In this document: in pieces, positions 31,397 to 45,150 of the stretch
Layout of the letters: each line of letters starts with the position of its first letter
Numbering within the stretch: the first letter of the stretch is position 1
Origin: Tubiluchus corallicola
Taxonomy: Eukaryota; Priapulida; Priapulimorpha; Priapulimorphida; Tubiluchidae
DNA length: 64,000 bases
Reading direction: 5' to 3'
Assembly (NCBI GenBank): GCA_030141605.1
Contig: JAQGDQ010000141.1
Span: 114,501 to 178,500, forward strand
The notes under the pieces: model-generated
What the model was told of the DNA's origin: nothing
Databases searched by the model: none
What the model saw: the letters and a program-made list of their open reading frames with translations, nothing else
Translations under genes and position numbers: made by a program

Positions 31397-31458
31397 ATGA
31401 ATTGGAAAATTATTTATTTCGGTGTGGTGTTATTTTGTTTCTTTGCAAGTAATTTAAG
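31397..31458 (+). CDS. possible first exon encoding a signal peptide
   Basis: ATG begins a 20-codon run (MNWKIIYFGVVLFCFFASNL) ending two bases into a codon at a strong GTAAGT donor. The Lys near the start, a hydrophobic core and small residues (FAS) look like a secretory signal. Upstream is a CpG-containing stretch (TTTCGCGCGTCGG, CACGTG) that could be a promoter. I could not find a convincing next exon: the first in-phase candidate at 32839 lies inside a repeat. No function is assigned. Confidence 0.3.
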
Positions 31459-32499
31459 GTAAGTTAGAGTATCCTTCAGTACTTAGTTAATTTATGTAGT
31501 TTGTTACCATTAGTCTGCTTGTTGCTTTACACGGTTACACCTTGCAAAATCCAAGTAGGTTTAGTAGAACTAGAAGTAGTTAGATGGCCGGCTGTCACGT
31601 GAGCAAAAAGGAAACAAGCAAAACAACTGTTTTAGAATCGATTTTGTAATAGCTTAGTTACTATAAACAGATTATTCATCTAGATGTAGAACTGTTGATA
31701 CATACTGGTAATACTAAGTAATAGTATTAGTACTAGTACTAGTAGTAATAGTATAACGATGGATTGCCACATAACAGTGGCTTGCCATATGAATTGTATT
31801 ACTTGCTTAAATTATACTCAACATTTGATTATGTAGTAATAATGAGGATGAAACAAAGTGGTTGCATTATATAAAGTCAGTGGGGTTGATTGTTTGCAGC
31901 TAACACCACTTAACCGGCATAGATCACTGTTACGCAACTTGCATATATAATTATGCAACTATTGCATATAATTATGAAATGTATGTTCAGAGTTAAATAC
32001 ATTATATAGTGTCAAGGTTTATCTTTATTCCTGTTCTAGAAGATTAATTCCATTTGTAATTTTATAGGTTCATTTATGCAAACAAGTTACATTTACTAGC
32101 CACCCGTAATGTCCTTTGGACAAATTGGGTAGTTCAGAATGTGTATGTGATGATTAGCAGTTTCTGTTTTGTTACTTTCTGTCTATATTTATGTGTCCAG
32201 AATTGTGAGCTTTTACATTTTCTTAAATAGAACTTGTATGAAATTAAACATATTATTTGGGTTGACAGTTGACAATCAACCTTCTTTGGAAAACAAGATG
32301 TGGGCTTGTTGTGTCACGAGTGCCATGTTTGGTGACTCGACGAGCTGAATAACATCACCATGTCTTTCTAATTGTGGTGGAAACAGCTGAGTGGTCAGAG
32401 CGGTGTGCACTTAGTAACATAGATTAAGCAATGCCTTCACAAAGCCAGAGAACATAATACATGCCCTTTATTAAATAAAGAAATAATGAAAAAATAATG

Positions 32500-33015
32500 A
32501 AAGAACAAGTCACTCATTATGTTGGGTTTGTTTTGCTGTTATCTCTTAAACTTGCAAAAAACTGTCTATAAGGCATAAATTTAAAACACCTCTGAATAGA
32601 AATTTTCAGGCGTGATGGTTGCCGCCATGCACTTGAAAGTTATGACGTAACTGGTGAACTTCGTGACTTTTCGTAAGCGCATCGTGGCTTTCCGTAAGCA
32701 TGCGCTGCTTAAACTAATTCAAACTTCAGCAGCTTACCTAATGTTCACGCAAAAATAGTACAAAATTAGCTATCCATTTGTTTTGTAAAAACTTATTATA
32801 CTTTTGATGAAGATTGACAGTGCTCTACATTTCTACAGGACGAATGACATCATTGGAAGAAGAATGGTATTGAAAATTGGAGCGCCCAAGCAGCAAGCGT
32901 TTGGTTTACTAATTACGCAAAGCGGTTACTGCACTTTTATTACTAAATCCTTCTAACATTTCTCGCGAACATTGAAATAAGCCTAATTTTCCAGAAGGCT
33001 TGGACTTTCCTTTAA
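32500..33015 (-). mobile_element. dispersed ~540-bp TIR element, copy 1
   Basis: It is the reverse of 35275-35805 and 51564-52114. The ends AAAGGAAAGTCCAAG and AAAGAACAAGTCA form rough TIRs. Shared blocks include TTAGTAATAAAAG, CATTTTGAATGC-like segments and the GAAAGCCACGA region. No transposase. Confidence 0.75.
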
Positions 33016-34009
33016 AAATTGCTAGAATTTTAAGATGGATTCTGCAGCCAGTTACTAGCAATGGTATTTCAATGACATGACACTAAATGTCTTCTTATGT
33101 ACTAACAAAACTAGTGTTCAGCAGTGAATGACAGATTTTTCACAGTATATACTGCAAGACGACCAGAATTCCAGTCGCAAGATATATAACTACATAAATA
33201 TTGCAGTTAAAACTCCCAATTGTACACTTTCAGCTATACTTATAACACTTTACTTGAAGCAAGATTCAAGTTCGTCTAACAGTGTGGACTGGTAGAACAT
33301 TTGCCAAGTCAAACACCTCAGTCCACTTTGATTAAAGTGCCTCTCTGAGATTATGTTCACTTTTATTGCCCCTCTCTTGCAGCTCCAGTAAACAATGCTA
33401 CATTATTTATCAAGTCAATGTAAATATTTGATATCTGCACTTTGTACACATTTAGTGGAAATGATACTTTTGCCAGTTCTGCTTCACCACTTTTTCATGG
33501 TTCAAGATGCCAAACGTGTTTCAAAAATACTGATTCAAGCCCAGGCCTGCTTCTGGAATAGGAGATAACATAAATTTACATCAATTTGTAAAATTTTGAA
33601 CTATTTAATGATTTTTTATTTTATTCGGTTTCTTCATAGCTTAGAATGTCTTACAGGTCCTTAAAAATGTTCTCTCTTTATACGATAGTTTTGTAACTGA
33701 GGTATAAATGTGTAGAGAGCTTTTAGATGGATGGTTGTTATAGAATTAAAACTATAAAAGCATGGCAAAGGGTTATAGTTGTTTTAGATTGAATTTACTT
33801 ATGTGCACTTTACTGGCTGTACGTGCTAACGTAGAACCTACGCATTTGATGCTTACAAAATATTGCTTTCCTACTGTTCAGAGCTGAATGTTTAAGGAAA
33901 AAAGTTTGCATGTGAAGCTGGCAAAAGATTATTTGCAGATATGTAAGCTCCATTGAAGATTCAAACTTCTGTTTTGTCATTTGTTCTGCTTTGTCATGAG
34001 CTGATAATT

Positions 34010-34450
34010 ATTGCTTTGCTATGAGCTGTATTATTTTACGCGTACATGAATTTAGGACTTGTATATAAATTACAGTCGTAAACTTTAGACTAATTTAGTG
34101 GTGAAAAAACTTACACCGGAATTCGTGCCAGAATAATGATATATTTTCTCGAAATTAACTGCAATGCAGTGGAAGTGAAATGATCGCGTTATAGGCTTTT
34201 GCGAAATGTGGTAGCTATGCTTTACTATGAGCTGATAAATTGACAATAAAAAATTGTTGTATTACGTTATATTTGTATAAATTTAGGACATGTATATAAA
34301 TTACAATCGTAAGATTTAGACTAATTTAGTGGTGGGAAAACTTAGACCGTAACTCGTGCCAGAATGATAATATTTTGGAAATTAACAGCATTGCGGTGGA
34401 AGTGAAATTATCGCATGATAGATAGGGTTTTGCGAAATGTGGTAGCTGTT
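34010..34450 (+). repeat. tandem duplication, two units of about 210-235 bp
   Basis: Unit 1 (about 34010-34216) and unit 2 (about 34217-34450) share CTATGAGCTG, ATTTAGGACNTGTATATAAA, GACTAATTTAGTGGTG and TTTTGCGAAATGTGGTAGCT, with moderate divergence and one insertion. Confidence 0.88.
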
Positions 34451-35274
34451 CATATTTAGCAAAACATGTTTATTCTATGGCAATATACATTTCTTAATTG
34501 TGAAAGGGAAATTTTATGCTATTTTTAACAGGCCTGTTAACCTGTGCTTTGAAAAAAGAAGCCAGTTGCCCGACGATACTGCAGCTTGTAACTATGGCAA
34601 CAAGCAAAAGCTTTCTTGTTATCTGCTTCTGCACTTCTAGTGTGTATTAGATAAGAGAGATAGTTTAATAACACGGTTTAATTTTAAAAAGTCAACAGGA
34701 ATTTTTCAAAATCATATTCACCTGATCTACGGTCTTTTTATCTAAACTTGCCCTACTCGCATGGGTCAATAAGTTATGGATTGGCAGTCTTCAGAAGTGC
34801 TCTATTCTACCGGAAATTAACGAGCATGCATGTCTGAAATCATCCCTAACTGTGAAATCCAATCTGAAAGTTGCTGAGTAGCCACTAACTTGCAACTTTA
34901 GGCTTTTGAGATTGGAGAGATTCGCAGGCCACTAAGCAACTGAGCAGTGTAAGCAGTCCCCGGGAAGCAAGCGTAATAATGTGCTTCGCGCATTTCAAAC
35001 AGCTTCGTCACCTTTCGAAAATTCAAATATGCAACTCCGACTAAACGTTTGCTAATCAAACATTACAGGCTGGGCTTACTGTAGCTTTAGTTGACATGCT
35101 GTGATTGTACAGGTACAAGTATTTGATTCTGTAACCTGTATTACAGACAGAAAAGGCTTACTAGCTACAACAGGGTTACGAAAAACTCCTCTAGATAAGA
35201 ACTATATAGATTGAAAAAAAAAACGAATGTATGTCTGCCCGTATAATAATCTAAGCTTTTGAAGTTAATTATTT

Positions 35275-35805
35275 AAAGGAGTGGCCAAGCGTTCTGAAAA
35301 GTTAGGCTTATTTCAACGTTCCCGAAAAATGTTAGATATATTTAGTAATAAAAGCATGATAAGTGCCTCGTGTAATTAGTAAAATAATTTTAAGGTTGCG
35401 CATTTTGAATGCTCATTTTTCCACCAATGACGTCGTTCGTCCACCGAACCGTCAGTGTGTGTCAAAAGTACAAGTTTTTACGAAAAGTTACATAACTAAT
35501 TTTGTGATATTTTTTCATGAACATTGGTAAGCTTCAGAAGTTTGGATTAGTTTAAGCATCGCGGGCTTGCGGAAAGCCACGATTCGCTTCCGAAAAGTCA
35601 CGAAGACCATAAGTCCACTTTCATCACAATAATTTTCAAGTGAATGGCTTCTACCGCACAGGAAAATTTTTATACAGCTGTAATATAAATTAACTTTACG
35701 CTTTAAAAGCAGTTTTTGCAAATTTCTTTGTTACGTTTTTCTAAATTTAAGTAAGTGATAACAGTAAGGTAAATCTAACATGCTAAGTGACTTGTCTTTT
35801 CCTTT
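35275..35805 (+). mobile_element. dispersed ~540-bp TIR element, copy 2
   Basis: It is the most complete copy, from AAAGGAGTGGCCAAGCG to GTGACTTGTCTTTTCCTTT. Together with 32500-33015 it forms an inverted pair 2.3 kb apart. Confidence 0.78.
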
Positions 35806-38800
35806 AATAACTGCTGTGAGTTAAATAATTAAACCTTTAATAGGTTGCAAAAATGAAAGCTCATTTGCAAATGATATTTTGTTATTCTGCAGTACTAGTG
35901 TGGTAGATAACTGAAAAATTGTGCAAAAAAATAATAAAAGAATGAAATTTCCCGCAGTATACCTTCAAATCAAATGGATCTTTTTAAGGTAGAGAGTCAC
36001 CTCGGGGGGGGGGGGCTTTTGGTGACCCTGAGTGACTTCGACTTCAGGATCACAGTCACGCATTATACTAGGGGGGTGTCTTATCCTGCTTAAGTTTGAA
36101 CTTTTTGTATTGAGCTTCTTTTGTTTTAGTTCTAATTTTTTTTTATTAGATAAAAAGCTCAAAGGTAACTGAGCTATCTCAAAATGTCTTACCTTCATGA
36201 GGTACCTTATAACTGTGATTAGCATAAGGATCATGAGGGACATATGCTGAAAGATCAGTCTTCTGAAAAAGCTGATATTGCAATCTGAGATACCTGCCTA
36301 TATGATCCACATGTGCTATTGTTGAAGAAGACGGTTATTATTTCTAATTTGTCTGTGTCTTTTGTCTCTTTCTGTTTGTCTTATTTTGTAGTAAAACAAG
36401 TTTATGCTTTAAACGTTAGCCAAGGGGGTGATACAGGAGTTTTTATCTGTCTTTACAGAGAGTGATATGCCTTCAGGGGCTGTTCTCGTCTTTCTACAAT
36501 CATTACAGATCACTGCAGGTTACATACTGTCTCTGGAGTTGATGACTTGATGGCCGGATCACATTTCAGACTTTTTGAGTTTTCAGTGTCAGTGACCTCT
36601 TCAGATGGAGCATTAAGAGTTTACCTATTCAGATTCTACTATTTTTTCTCTTTTGATTTCAATTTTTTACAAATTTACAGAGCTCTGACAGTTAAATCCT
36701 GTTTCTGTATGTAAGTTGAAGGTAAAAGTTTTGTCGGTTTGAATTTGCATAACGTCGTATTTGTCTGAAGCGTTTCCCAGTTTAGCTTTGCCTATCAGAA
36801 AACTTGACTTTTTACCTATCAAAGTTCATCCTCTGTAGGAATTTTCTTAATGTGCATAATTTGACTAGTTTTAGTGGGGTGCTGTTTGAGGAATTTATGT
36901 TGACACTTATTGGCTAGTCAGATCTGCTTCTGTGGTGAAAATTGCTAAACGAACCTTTATCAATTAGTTTAAGGTTGGTGATTTACTGCATGATCAATAC
37001 ACAAATATGATTAGTCTCCTGCCAAACTGTCAAGTGTCAGCCAAGAAGTTCTGTTTAAATTAGAACTCCTCTAAAACTTCTGCCATGTTCAAGTAGATCT
37101 GTTTTAAGACATGTCAGACATAAGTGTTCAAGGCTTGGAGCACGTCATAGATTTATGCTGATATGCTATGTTATTTGCTGAAAATGTTGAAGGTGAAACT
37201 TTTTTATAACTGGTGAAACAAAGAAGCCAAATCAAAGTATTTCAGAGTGAAGCAACGAAGCCAAGTCAGTGTTTCAGACTTTTTGGTATTGAAAGGAAAG
37301 TAACTAACTTGTAGTCTTTCCTAGCTGAGCAAAAGTGCAGGTTATGAGAAAGGGGGAAATTTAATGGAGATTGCTAAATGCAAAGTTTGTAATTTTAGAA
37401 AGCAGATGAAATGAGTTTTGAACGCAAATGTGCTTTGACCAAATTTGACAATTCAAAATGTTTGGAAATTACTGTATATAAAGCCAAACAAAAGTCGCAC
37501 TTTTGGCTAGGAAAAACAGTTTATTTTGGCTAAGGTTAAGGTTAGGGTTAGCGTTATGGTTATTTATTGTTTCCAGTGCCTTTTTCCTATCACTTTTTTG
37601 CTGTGACCTTTTTTCTGTGACTTTTTTTACCTGGATTCGGAAAGTACAGTATCACTATATTTTGGTTGCCACGAGATTGTGTTTAACACGTAATTTATAC
37701 GTGTAGGCACAAACTCCTTTGACGTGCGGTAGTTGCAAAAAATTGAACCAACAGGTTGTTCCTGTTTGGCATGGCTTCAGAACAGTGAGAAGAGCTTCAC
37801 CTCCCACGCTTTTGTCTCTGGTTTCATTTAATTCCGAGCGCCTTGCATTCCTAGGCTGAGTTTACAACTTTTACAAGACGTATCACAACATATCTTTCCA
37901 GGTTTTTTTAAACAAAAGAGCATGCAAGACACTTTTGCATTAGAATTAGCAAATAGTTTTTTTAATCAGAAAGTCACCTACAAAAACGAAAGCGTCATTG
38001 AATGTTTTTCCATGAAAGGTCTTGCTTAGCCATATGGTTAAACTCAGTTTTTTTGACAGCTGTGGTTTATTTTCGTGATATATTTTCGGGATAAATAGGG
38101 GGGTTTGACGGCCTGGCAACTGTCAAGGCCACACGACCAAGGATCTGTAAACTGTGTCAAGTTACTGTTTGGTTTTGCTGAGTACAATTTATAAAAAAGA
38201 TGTAGAATATTCCCCGTCGCTTTCTTGCTGGGTGTTTGTTGCTGCTCTTCGTATTCCACTGTACTTGAGAATCTATAGAAAAGTTGTCAAAATCATTGTA
38301 GATTGATAGCTGGATAGACAGAATTTAAAACATTCATCTATGCAGTATTGCTAAGAAGTTTATCTTAAGTAAGTTACCTTACAAGCTGCTGCCTTTCTTT
38401 TTTTGTGGCTTGGTATTGATCGTTATCGTCACTTATATTATGATTTGTAAACTAACTTATTTTGGCTTCACGAACCAAGATGTCTGAAAATTGTTGGCAT
38501 TCCGCTGTAGACAAATCTGAGAAAACATTTTGCCTGCAGGTACTGAAATTTGGCAAATTTCCAATAAAACAATTGCAGGTTTTCGCGATATGTGTACACT
38601 GTACGTGCTGTAGATGAACAAAATTTGCTCATATTTTTTGCGTATTTGAATTAGACATTAATATTACGTTTGTATATTGCGTTGGATTGAATTGTGTGCA
38701 TTGAATATCGCGTGGCCTTTGCGCATATAAATTCCCAGTCCAGCTTAATATTGCTCTACTGTTAGTGGTAAATGATTAGTTGATTTCTAATTAGATTAAA

Positions 38801-41516
38801 AGAATTTTAGGAAGCATATAACAACTTTGGAAACTTCACTTTTACCAAAAGGCGAAGAGTTAAAATCTTAATTTGAAAAGGGTCTATCATTTTAATGAAA
38901 AGATTTCTACAACCACGCTTTAGATAAAGTTTTAATGTTAATTTTTTCCGCGGTCTGTCTACACCGTTGATGAAATTTGGTATAACCACCGGTCCACTAT
39001 ACTGTTACAACGGCTGTAGGTCAAAGGACCACCAGACAGAGGACCGCCGAACAAAGGATCACCCCGGACAAAGGACCACTTTTACCACATTAAAAGCGGC
39101 CAAAGGTCCTTCAGTTAGACGGGTGGTCAAAGGCACACCGGACAAAGCACCACCTGATTTAGTGAAATTGCAACTTTGGCTTATCGTTAATATTTTATTT
39201 AATAAAGCGTGATTGATAACTTTTGGTGATAATACCAATGGCTGATACATGTCTTTTAGTTTTTTCAGCTAGTCCTTTGACCATCCCCCCAGTACAGCAT
39301 TCTACTTGCTAATTGATGTAGATGGTGAAAGTAAGGCCTGGACTTAGCACTCTATTCCCAATGACTGTATATATTGGCATTGATTGAGTTGCTGGGTCAT
39401 TAGATTAGCGTCAGTGACGCACGAGTTTCGATTTATTACTAATCGAAGAGAGGATAAAAATATATTTGCTTTAAATATCTACAAGTAGCTGCATGGGAGT
39501 GGCTTGATCAGCATCATTAAATCTCATGTGTATTACCTAAATTGTATTATTGACAAAAGACCTAGTACTAGTACTTTTTAATTGGATCTGACATTTGGCG
39601 GTGTATCTATCTGCTAAGGGTTTTATACGTTTAATGCGATGACAAAATTACCGTCGTTTATTTTCTCATCTAATTGTGTCAGTTCCATTCTTTTGGGAGA
39701 TTAGTTGACTTGTACGTCTTGCTTTTAGCCAAACGAATTTATATCTTCCCGCTGTTGCCATTTACAGGAAGGTCTTTAAGTGAATGTATTTACCTATTTT
39801 CGCGAGATCCTAATAGGCAACGTAGCCAGCCTACCGCTGCTTTTTTATGTTGAGGTTGAATTAATGTCTAGTTCAAAATAGGAAGCTCAAGTTGGTGGGA
39901 ATGGGTATTCGTCCGAGTTATTTTTACTTCTGGTGATCCGAGAAATAAAATATATAACAATGGTGACAATGGTTGTGTCACGTGATCATCTCGGGCACCT
40001 GAACTGGAAGTGATTTCAGCAAATAGGCTTGGAGCCTCTCTCGGGCTCTTACATTTGAGAAAGTCGAATATATATGTATTTATTTCGCAAATTAATACAG
40101 TGTTCAGTACAAGAGTAAGTAGATATAGATAATTAGTGACAGTGGAAATACATAAAAACAATAATACAATATGTTCAATTTTGTATTAGTTAGCAAATAT
40201 AACAGCATTTCATTCAGTTCATTTCTTATGAAACCTTCAATAATTAATTCATGTTGACAAGTCCAATAGGATGAATGGGGGACGTACAGTCGCAATTTCC
40301 ACGGCATGTTGATTGCACATTGAGGTGCATAATTTGGTTTTCATTCTTCTAAAAACTTTTGAATCTTGGCAAGCTTTGTAGCCTAGCTGAGCATCACTAA
40401 TTCGCTGGTATCGGTTTGATTGTTTGGGCGCCACTTAGTAACTAAGTTTCATTTAACAGGAACCGGTTAGCTGTCAATACTCGATGTCATACGGTTAAAA
40501 TGTGCAAGTTCGAGTCTTAAGAAAATGCCAGACTTAAAAAAATGCTACTTTTGTTCTTTAATTTTTTTATTATTCTTTCTCGCGTCTCTCTTTTTTTAAT
40601 ATTCTTTCTCGTGTCTCTCTTCTTTTTTCCACTGTCATTTGGGATACGGGATATATAGCCATTGTATAAATACATACTATAAGCTAAAATAGTGACAGTA
40701 TAATTCTAAATGTAGCAGGTGTCGTATTGTCAGTACTATATTATCAGAGCGCGTTAATCATTTATAAAAATAATAAAAACCAGTTTCGCGAAGTCGACAG
40801 ATGTTTTCCTGCATCTAGTGATCTGTTTTCTGGATTAGGGATAATGATCCTCTGGAACGACTAGACTAGACCGTCATTTTGTGCATTTACGCAACTGAAT
40901 GTTGAAATATATGGTGCAGAAATGACCACTTGATATTACTAATGATTTTTTGTCATTCAGTTTAATAATTTTAATTACATACAGGTACGGTCAATTGATT
41001 TAATATTAATTTATGTTAACTGGTAATTTCCAAGCCCAAACCCGAGCCGAAATATAGTGGCTTTAACCAGTCTAGTCGATACTACGCATATCCATTCATG
41101 CCAATGCAAAAGGAGATTTTGTCAAAACCTCACAGGTTTTAATCCTCATTTAAATAGTGAAGAGTTCTGACGCGAGCCACAGTTTAACTGGCTGTTAATT
41201 ATTCGCATTAGCTAAGAGCTTTAAACCTGTTTATTTTTTGCATTGCTTAGTTCTACAGGGAGCTGCTGTACGGTTTTTTGTCAAAACATTTTAACATGGA
41301 GACTGGTTTGGACCGGCTGGCATGTTGCCAAAACGTGTTGCACGTGAGGATGTTTGACTGTTTAGTTTACACCTGAGTTTATCGCGCACATTTCTTTCGC
41401 TTTCAATGTATTAACATGTGGTGTTACAGAAATAGCTGCTACATTTGATGTGGAAATGTTTTTGGTAAATGCGAATTTATTTAATAAGATGGCTTGAACC
41501 GCCATCTTAGGTGGTC
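35806..41516. other. intergenic or intron, no gene supported
   Basis: Present are a run of eleven-plus G (near 36005), a degenerate GGACCACCGGACAAAG-like repeat (38995-39165) and AT-rich filler. Frames at 37503, 38044 (minus) and 39868 (minus) have no recognisable domain. Confidence 0.4.
38995..39165 (+). repeat. degenerate ~15-bp tandem repeat
   Basis: The motif AAAGGACCACCGGAC recurs with errors (GACAGAGGACCGCCGAACAA, CGGACAAAGGACCAC, CACACCGGACAAAGC). This GC-rich island in AT-rich DNA gives spurious frames on both strands. Confidence 0.65.
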
Positions 41517-41536
41517 CAGCTGAGAGTCTCGTCCCA

Positions 41537-41564
41537 CTTCTCTCTACATTTCTTCCCCCTCTCT

Positions 41565-41608
<44 letters not shown>

Positions 41609-42117
41609 TTCTCTCTCTCTTCTCTTCTGTCAGTCTCTCCCTCTATTCCTCTGTCAGTCTCTAACTCCTCTCTCTCTCACACACACACACACACACTCTC
41701 TCTCTCTCCCTCTCTCTCTCACACACACACACACACACATATGCACCTCTCTCGCTCTCTCTTTCCCTCTCTCTCGCACTCTCACATGCATGCACCTTCT
41801 CTCCCTCCTCCCCCTCTCTCTCGCACACACACACACATATGCACCTTCTATCACCTTCTCTCTCTTTCTCTCACACGCACGCGCACACACACACACACAC
41901 GCATGCGCGCACGCACACACACACACACACACACACTCTCTCTCACAACACCCATATGCACCTTCTCTCTCTTTCTCTCTCACACGCACGCACGCACACA
42001 CACACGCATGTACGCACGCGCACACACATGCACCTTCTCTCTCTCTCACTCTCTCTCTCTCTCTTTGTCTCTCTTTGTCTCTCTGTTTCTCTCTCCCCCT
42101 CTCTTGCGCTCTCACAT
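41537..42117 (+). repeat. compound (CT)n/(CA)n microsatellite
   Basis: About 580 bp of blocks of CT, CA and CG-containing CACACGCACGCG, with repeated ATGCACCTTCT interruptions hinting at larger repeat units. All long frames here (Ser/Leu/His/Thr-rich) are artefacts. Confidence 0.97.
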
Positions 42118-42751
42118 GCTCAATTTCAGCATTCCAAGCTTGTGGATATTATGTATAATTACTGCAATTGATTTTCCAGTTGACATCTCTCCTCCGGATA
42201 TACACCATTCACAGAAAGTCTATAAATATCCTCTCGTGAGAGGTACCTGTAACTATGATCTTATGTCATGACATTTCGTGACATTGTGGTTGCCTTACTA
42301 AGCCCCATTGAATTCACACAGTGCTGCACGCTTGTGAGCTGGCGCCTCTTTTTAGCAGGTGACATTATACGTGAGAAGCTGTGCAGACCTTGCAGTAACC
42401 CAGCTTTGGCTTCATATGCAGCTGTAGTAAAAGCAACACAGTTTATTGGCGCAATAGCTTTATTGTACCGTTGCCCCGGTTTCAGTTTTCGCTGCATGCC
42501 TTGATTCTGTAATTGCTGCATGTTTCACTGTTGTGGCTGGCAGAGAGCTAATTAAATCTGTAACAGTCATTAGTCAGTATTATCAAGCTTTGTGGTATAT
42601 GTACACAAGAAAAAGCAAAGTGGTTTACAAAATGTTTAAAGACCTTGGTGCAATGATAAAAATTAAATTTATAACAATATTGTATTTAAGAACAAAATTT
42701 TTTAGAACAATATTACTGCAGTAGGTACAATTTCTGAACAAGTTTTACATT

Positions 42752-43530
42752 AGCGGTAGAGTAATCAAAGTACTACTGCACACTAGTCGTAGAGTAATCA
42801 AAGTAATAGTGCACACTAGTCGTAGAGTAATCAAAGTACTAGTGCACACTAGTCACACACACACAAAAACAAAAACACACACACAAAACAAAACACACAC
42901 ACACAACAAAACACACAACAGTAGAGTAATCAAAGTACTAGTGCACACTAGTCGTAGAGTAATCAAAGTAATAGTGCACACTAGTCGTAGAGTAATCAAA
43001 GTACTAGTGCACACTAGTCGTAGAGTAATCAAAGTACTAGTGCACACTAGTCGTAGAGTAATCAAAGTACTAGTGCACACTAGTCGTAGCGTAATCAAAG
43101 TACTAGTGCACACTAGTCGTAGAATAATCAAAGTACTAGTGCACATTAGCAGTAGAGTAATCAAAGTACTAGTCCACACTAGTCGTAGAGTAATCAAAGT
43201 ACTAGTGCACACTAGTCGTAGAGTAATCAAAGTACTAGTGCACACTAGTAGTAGCGTAATCAAAGTACTAGTGCACACTAGTCGTAGAATAATCAAAGTA
43301 CTAGTGCACACTAGTCGTAGAATAATCAAAATACTAGTGCACACTAGTCGTAGAGTAATCAAAGTACTAGTGCACACTAGTCGTAGAGTAATCAAACTAC
43401 TAGTGCACATTAGCAGTAGAGTAATCAAAGTACTAGTCCACACTAGTCGTAGAGTAATCAAAGTACTAGTGCACACTAGTCGTAGAGTAATCAAAGTACT
43501 AGTGCACACTAGTCGTAGAGTAATCAAAAT
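42752..43530 (+). repeat. 33-bp minisatellite, about 22 copies
   Basis: The unit is CGTAGAGTAATCAAAGTACT then AGTGCACACTAGT. An A/C-rich spacer (about 42852-42918, CACACACAAAAAC type) interrupts it. Because 33 is a multiple of three, open frames of 245-266 codons with an 11-residue period (RRVIKVLVHTS) arise on both strands; I do not regard them as genes. Confidence 0.95.
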
Positions 43531-45150
43531 GCTACAGTGTATTAGTGTTAGTACTGCTTGTAATAAAGATTTAATTGTTACAAATGACATTAAATTTTTA
43601 TGCTTATAACGTGTTAATACAATTCATATGCAGTAATAATAAGCGTATAATAAAAAATCAAACAAGAACTGAAAATAAAAATCTGACAACTGAAACATAA
43701 GAACAATGGCAACTGAAATATACTTCATGACACAAGATTAATTCTTTAACAGTCAAAAAGTAAATTATGTAAGTAATAGAACTGAAAACCAGGTGTATCT
43801 ATATATTGGTATATTGAAGTATATTAAATTGGGCGTTAATTTTCATGCACAGGCATACAAAAGTTATAATTTACACAACAAAAAGCAGATACTTATATTT
43901 TAATAATTCTGTAATAAATTTGGTTTGCTGAGGAATCTGCAAGATCTTAAAATACAGTATTGTTATGATTTAATTTTTATCATTGCACCATGGTCTTTAA
44001 ACATGTTGTAAATCACTTTGTTTCTTCTGGTGTACAAATAGCCCAAAGTTTGATAATACTGACTGTCTGTTTACAGGTTTAACTAGCAGAAGTGTTTTAG
44101 TTCCATTGTACATCTCCTTCGTTATCAGCCAGGTAAAACTGTCACTTTAAACCGCCGTAAAGAAGTTTTCCTGGCGATCATTTGTTTTGATTATTGTTTC
44201 CTTCCATTGTTTATTGACCTTATTAACATTATTGCTCCTTCCATTGTTTATTAACCGAGCAGATTGTTGCTTAGTTGCTAGATTGGTTGCTAGGCACGGA
44301 CTGCAATACCTCAGCTCTTCCCATTGTCTGACCTATTACATAAACTCTATTGCAAGTCTGCAGTGCTAAGCTGCCTAAACTGTTAAATTCATAGATAGTC
44401 TTAGAGTTCCTTTTTACCGGATGTAACCCTTTCCTATAGGAGGAAAGTAAATAAAGCCGACTTAGAATTATTTCAGTTATCAGCTGCAAGCGAGAAGAGC
44501 TTATTGATGAAAGCTTCTTGATTTATTCTGGCACATGGCTTCCCAGTTGGTGGTGTTTGAATACATTAACCTAGTTTATCTTAATGTTGGTTTAAAAAGC
44601 CGCCTAGTACTCGCTGCTCGAATAAATTAATCGTTTTTTCGCCTGTCCTGCCAGTTATCCTCAGCAGATCGAAACGTCCAAAATAAATTTCATGGCTATG
44701 TTTACTGCTTCGCTGGTGTTACTACTGCTTATTACACTGATTCCCCCACCTAGTAAGAATTTTTCAGCATAATAACGCAAGGAACGATACGAGAACCAAA
44801 CTGCAAAATGTGCGAGAGCTCTTCTGCTTTTCATTGCAACTTGTTTACGCGTTTTCCATCGTTATTTTTGCGTAAATATTCTAACGTGTTTGACGTTGCG
44901 CCGCAAGGCTTGTATAGGATCTTTTACAACGCAAGCGTATAATAAATTTAGCTGAGAACAATAATCATTGAGTTTTTATGACTTGAAGGCCTCTGCGCTG
45001 CGCAAGGTTCTGTACTGAAAATAATGTCTTTTTACCATTTCTTGAGAGAGATGCTTCATAGCACTTGCGATTAGAAAATGTTATGTCAACTCTGGGCGAA
45101 CGTGTTTTTCATTAAAAGCGTTTTGATTTCACTTTCTGTTGGGAGCAGCC

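Noticed and set aside
32839-32956. In-phase continuation of the signal-peptide exon (RTNDIIGRRMVLKIGAPKQQ) after a TTTCTACAG acceptor
   Set aside because: It lies inside the antisense strand of the dispersed TIR element present at 35275 and 51564, so the open frame is repeat sequence, not a conserved exon.
37530-37560. Telomere-like GGTTAGGGTTAG
   Set aside because: Only a couple of imperfect units; not a telomeric array.
38044-38259. 71-codon minus-strand frame (MEYEEQQQTPSKKATG start)
   Set aside because: Protein-like composition but no family resemblance, no neighbouring exon and no supporting splice sites.
42169-42241. Possible exon DISPPDIHHSQKVYKYPLVR between TTTTCCAG and GTACCT
   Set aside because: The donor is weak, the segment borders microsatellite DNA, and no in-phase partner exon was found.
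41511-42271. Ser/Leu/His/Thr-rich frames of 110-215 codons
   Set aside because: They are translated CT/CA microsatellite with no codon structure.
42261-42521. Overlapping 78- and 86-codon frames on opposite strands
   Set aside because: No recognised domain or splice context; probably an old repeat fragment.
42809-43609. Long open frames of 266 and 245 codons on both strands
   Set aside because: They are produced by a 33-bp repeat whose length is a multiple of three; mirror frames on both strands and an 11-residue period are diagnostic.
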